Source: Gelatiniphilus marinus (GTDB lineage Bacteria; Bacteroidota; Bacteroidia; Flavobacteriales; Flavobacteriaceae). From it: a DNA stretch of 64,000 nucleotides. A model generated the notes under the pieces. It saw nothing but the letters and a program-made list of their open reading frames with translations, was not told the origin of the DNA and made no database searches. Shown one piece after another: positions 63,492 through 64,000 of this stretch. A program made the translations under genes and the position numbers. Where the stretch lies: assembly GCF_042678305.1 (NCBI RefSeq), contig NZ_JBHUDT010000001.1; one strand, 5' to 3'. The first letter of the stretch is position 1. The number at the start of each line of letters is the position of its first letter.

Positions 63492-64000
63492 TCAATTGTA
63501 ACTAGGGTTTTCTGGTGCATTGGACCAAATGCTGTACTCGCCACCAAACTCCAGCATTTTTTCTTTCCAAAAACTGTGGTAATCTTTTTCTATAATATGC
63601 GCTTTATACACATTACTTGTAACCACCCAAGAATGGGCTTTTAGCTCGTCGTCCAATTGGTTTATCCCCCAACCGGAGTAGCCAAGAAAAAACCTAATAT
63701 CACTCTCTTTTATGGAGTGGTTTGCAATAAGTTCGGCAACTTTACTAAAGTCGCCTCCCCAATAAATACCCAAAGAAATCTCTATACTGTCTGGAATTAG
63801 ATCTGGCACCTTATGTATAAAATAAAGATTGTCCTGCTCTACCGGACCGCCGTTATAAACTTTAAAATTAACCCCAATACCTGGTATTAAATCGCTTATT
63901 GTGTATTCCAAAGGCTTATTAAGTATAAAACCTATAGAGCCTTCTTGCGAATGGTCTGCCAATAAAACTATAGAGCGGTTAAAAGAAACATCGCCAATTA
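63492..64000 (-). CDS. YqgE/AlgH family protein (5' end beyond the window)
   Basis: The reverse strand is open to the window edge, and reads IGDVSFNRSIVLLADHSQEG at the right edge, the family signature, so the start is outside. The body has FILNKPLEYTISDLIPG, VYNGGPVEQDNLYFIH and FFLGYSGWGINQLDDEL. The family's function is not settled. A TTG-initiated ORF from 63962 is not the true start. Confidence 0.93.
   Translation of the reverse strand, partial: IGDVSFNRSIVLLADHSQEGSIGFILNKPLEYTISDLIPGIGVNFKVYNGGPVEQDNLYFIHKVPDLIPDSIEISLGIYWGGDFSKVAELIANHSIKESDIRFFLGYSGWGINQLDDELKAHSWVVTSNVYKAHIIEKDYHSFWKEKMLEFGGEYSIWSNAPENPSYN

Overview
The window looks like a chromosome segment from a marine-type member of the Flavobacteriaceae (Bacteroidota). 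The evidence is low GC, Bacteroidota promoters of the TAnnTTTG type, bacillithiol deacetylase BshB1, a fused CcsB/CcsA cytochrome c biogenesis protein, a Lacal_2735-type small protein, group III truncated haemoglobin, and a sulfatase-rich glycan locus. No plasmid, phage, insertion sequence or CRISPR array is visible.

Region 1 (1-13.5 kb) is a glycan-degradation locus. It holds a sialate-mutarotase-like kelch/sodium-symporter fusion (cut by the window edge), GH20 and GH84 beta-N-acetylglucosaminidases, two formylglycine sulfatases, a GH2 beta-galactosidase-like enzyme and a GH27 alpha-galactosidase. No SusC/SusD pair lies inside the window. The set fits a sulfated glycan carrying N-acetylhexosamine and galactose. 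A large secreted protein (13.8-16.2 kb) and the 3' remnant of a sigma-54 activator gene follow.

Region 2 (16.7-46.2 kb) is mostly core metabolism and housekeeping: bshB1, an SLC13 carboxylate transporter beside pckA, rlmF, an S9 peptidase, mscL, a SatD-like/DUF3307 pair, the 1064-residue Ccs protein, a truncated haemoglobin, and a compact run of DUF2520, KdsC-like, UbiA, Maf, lipoprotein, MscS and CorA genes. A second sugar-related group follows: a large PIG-L deacetylase, a 36-residue membrane peptide, a sodium symporter and a Gfo/Idh/MocA oxidoreductase. After it come a membrane-protein/XRE pair and a DUF2911 protein.

Region 3 (46.3-58.5 kb) is the most interesting part. A TetR-like regulator heads an operon with an AarF/UbiB kinase, a flavin reductase, an SDR, a DUF2256 zinc protein, a DASH cryptochrome and an iron-sulfur (6-4)-type photolyase. 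A second operon holds an unknown protein, a TIGR03643/DUF2805 protein, two tandem paralogous small proteins, an SDR, a glutathione peroxidase, a Lacal_2735 protein, TspO, an SRPBCC protein and a class I photolyase. The two operon promoters share an inverted repeat, TGTTTAA-N16-TTAAACA, at the same distance from an identical TATCTTTG box. This suggests one regulon, probably under the TetR protein, for light/photo-oxidative stress. The iron-sulfur photolyase gene has an apparent 1-nt deletion near its start.

Region 4 (58.8-64 kb) holds a SnoaL-like protein, formate-tetrahydrofolate ligase, a small secreted protein, tRNA-Met(CAT), a START-like protein, a class IV aminotransferase and the end of a YqgE/AlgH gene. 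Three copies of a structured extragenic repeat are scattered through the window (28.2, 45.1 and 58.7 kb).
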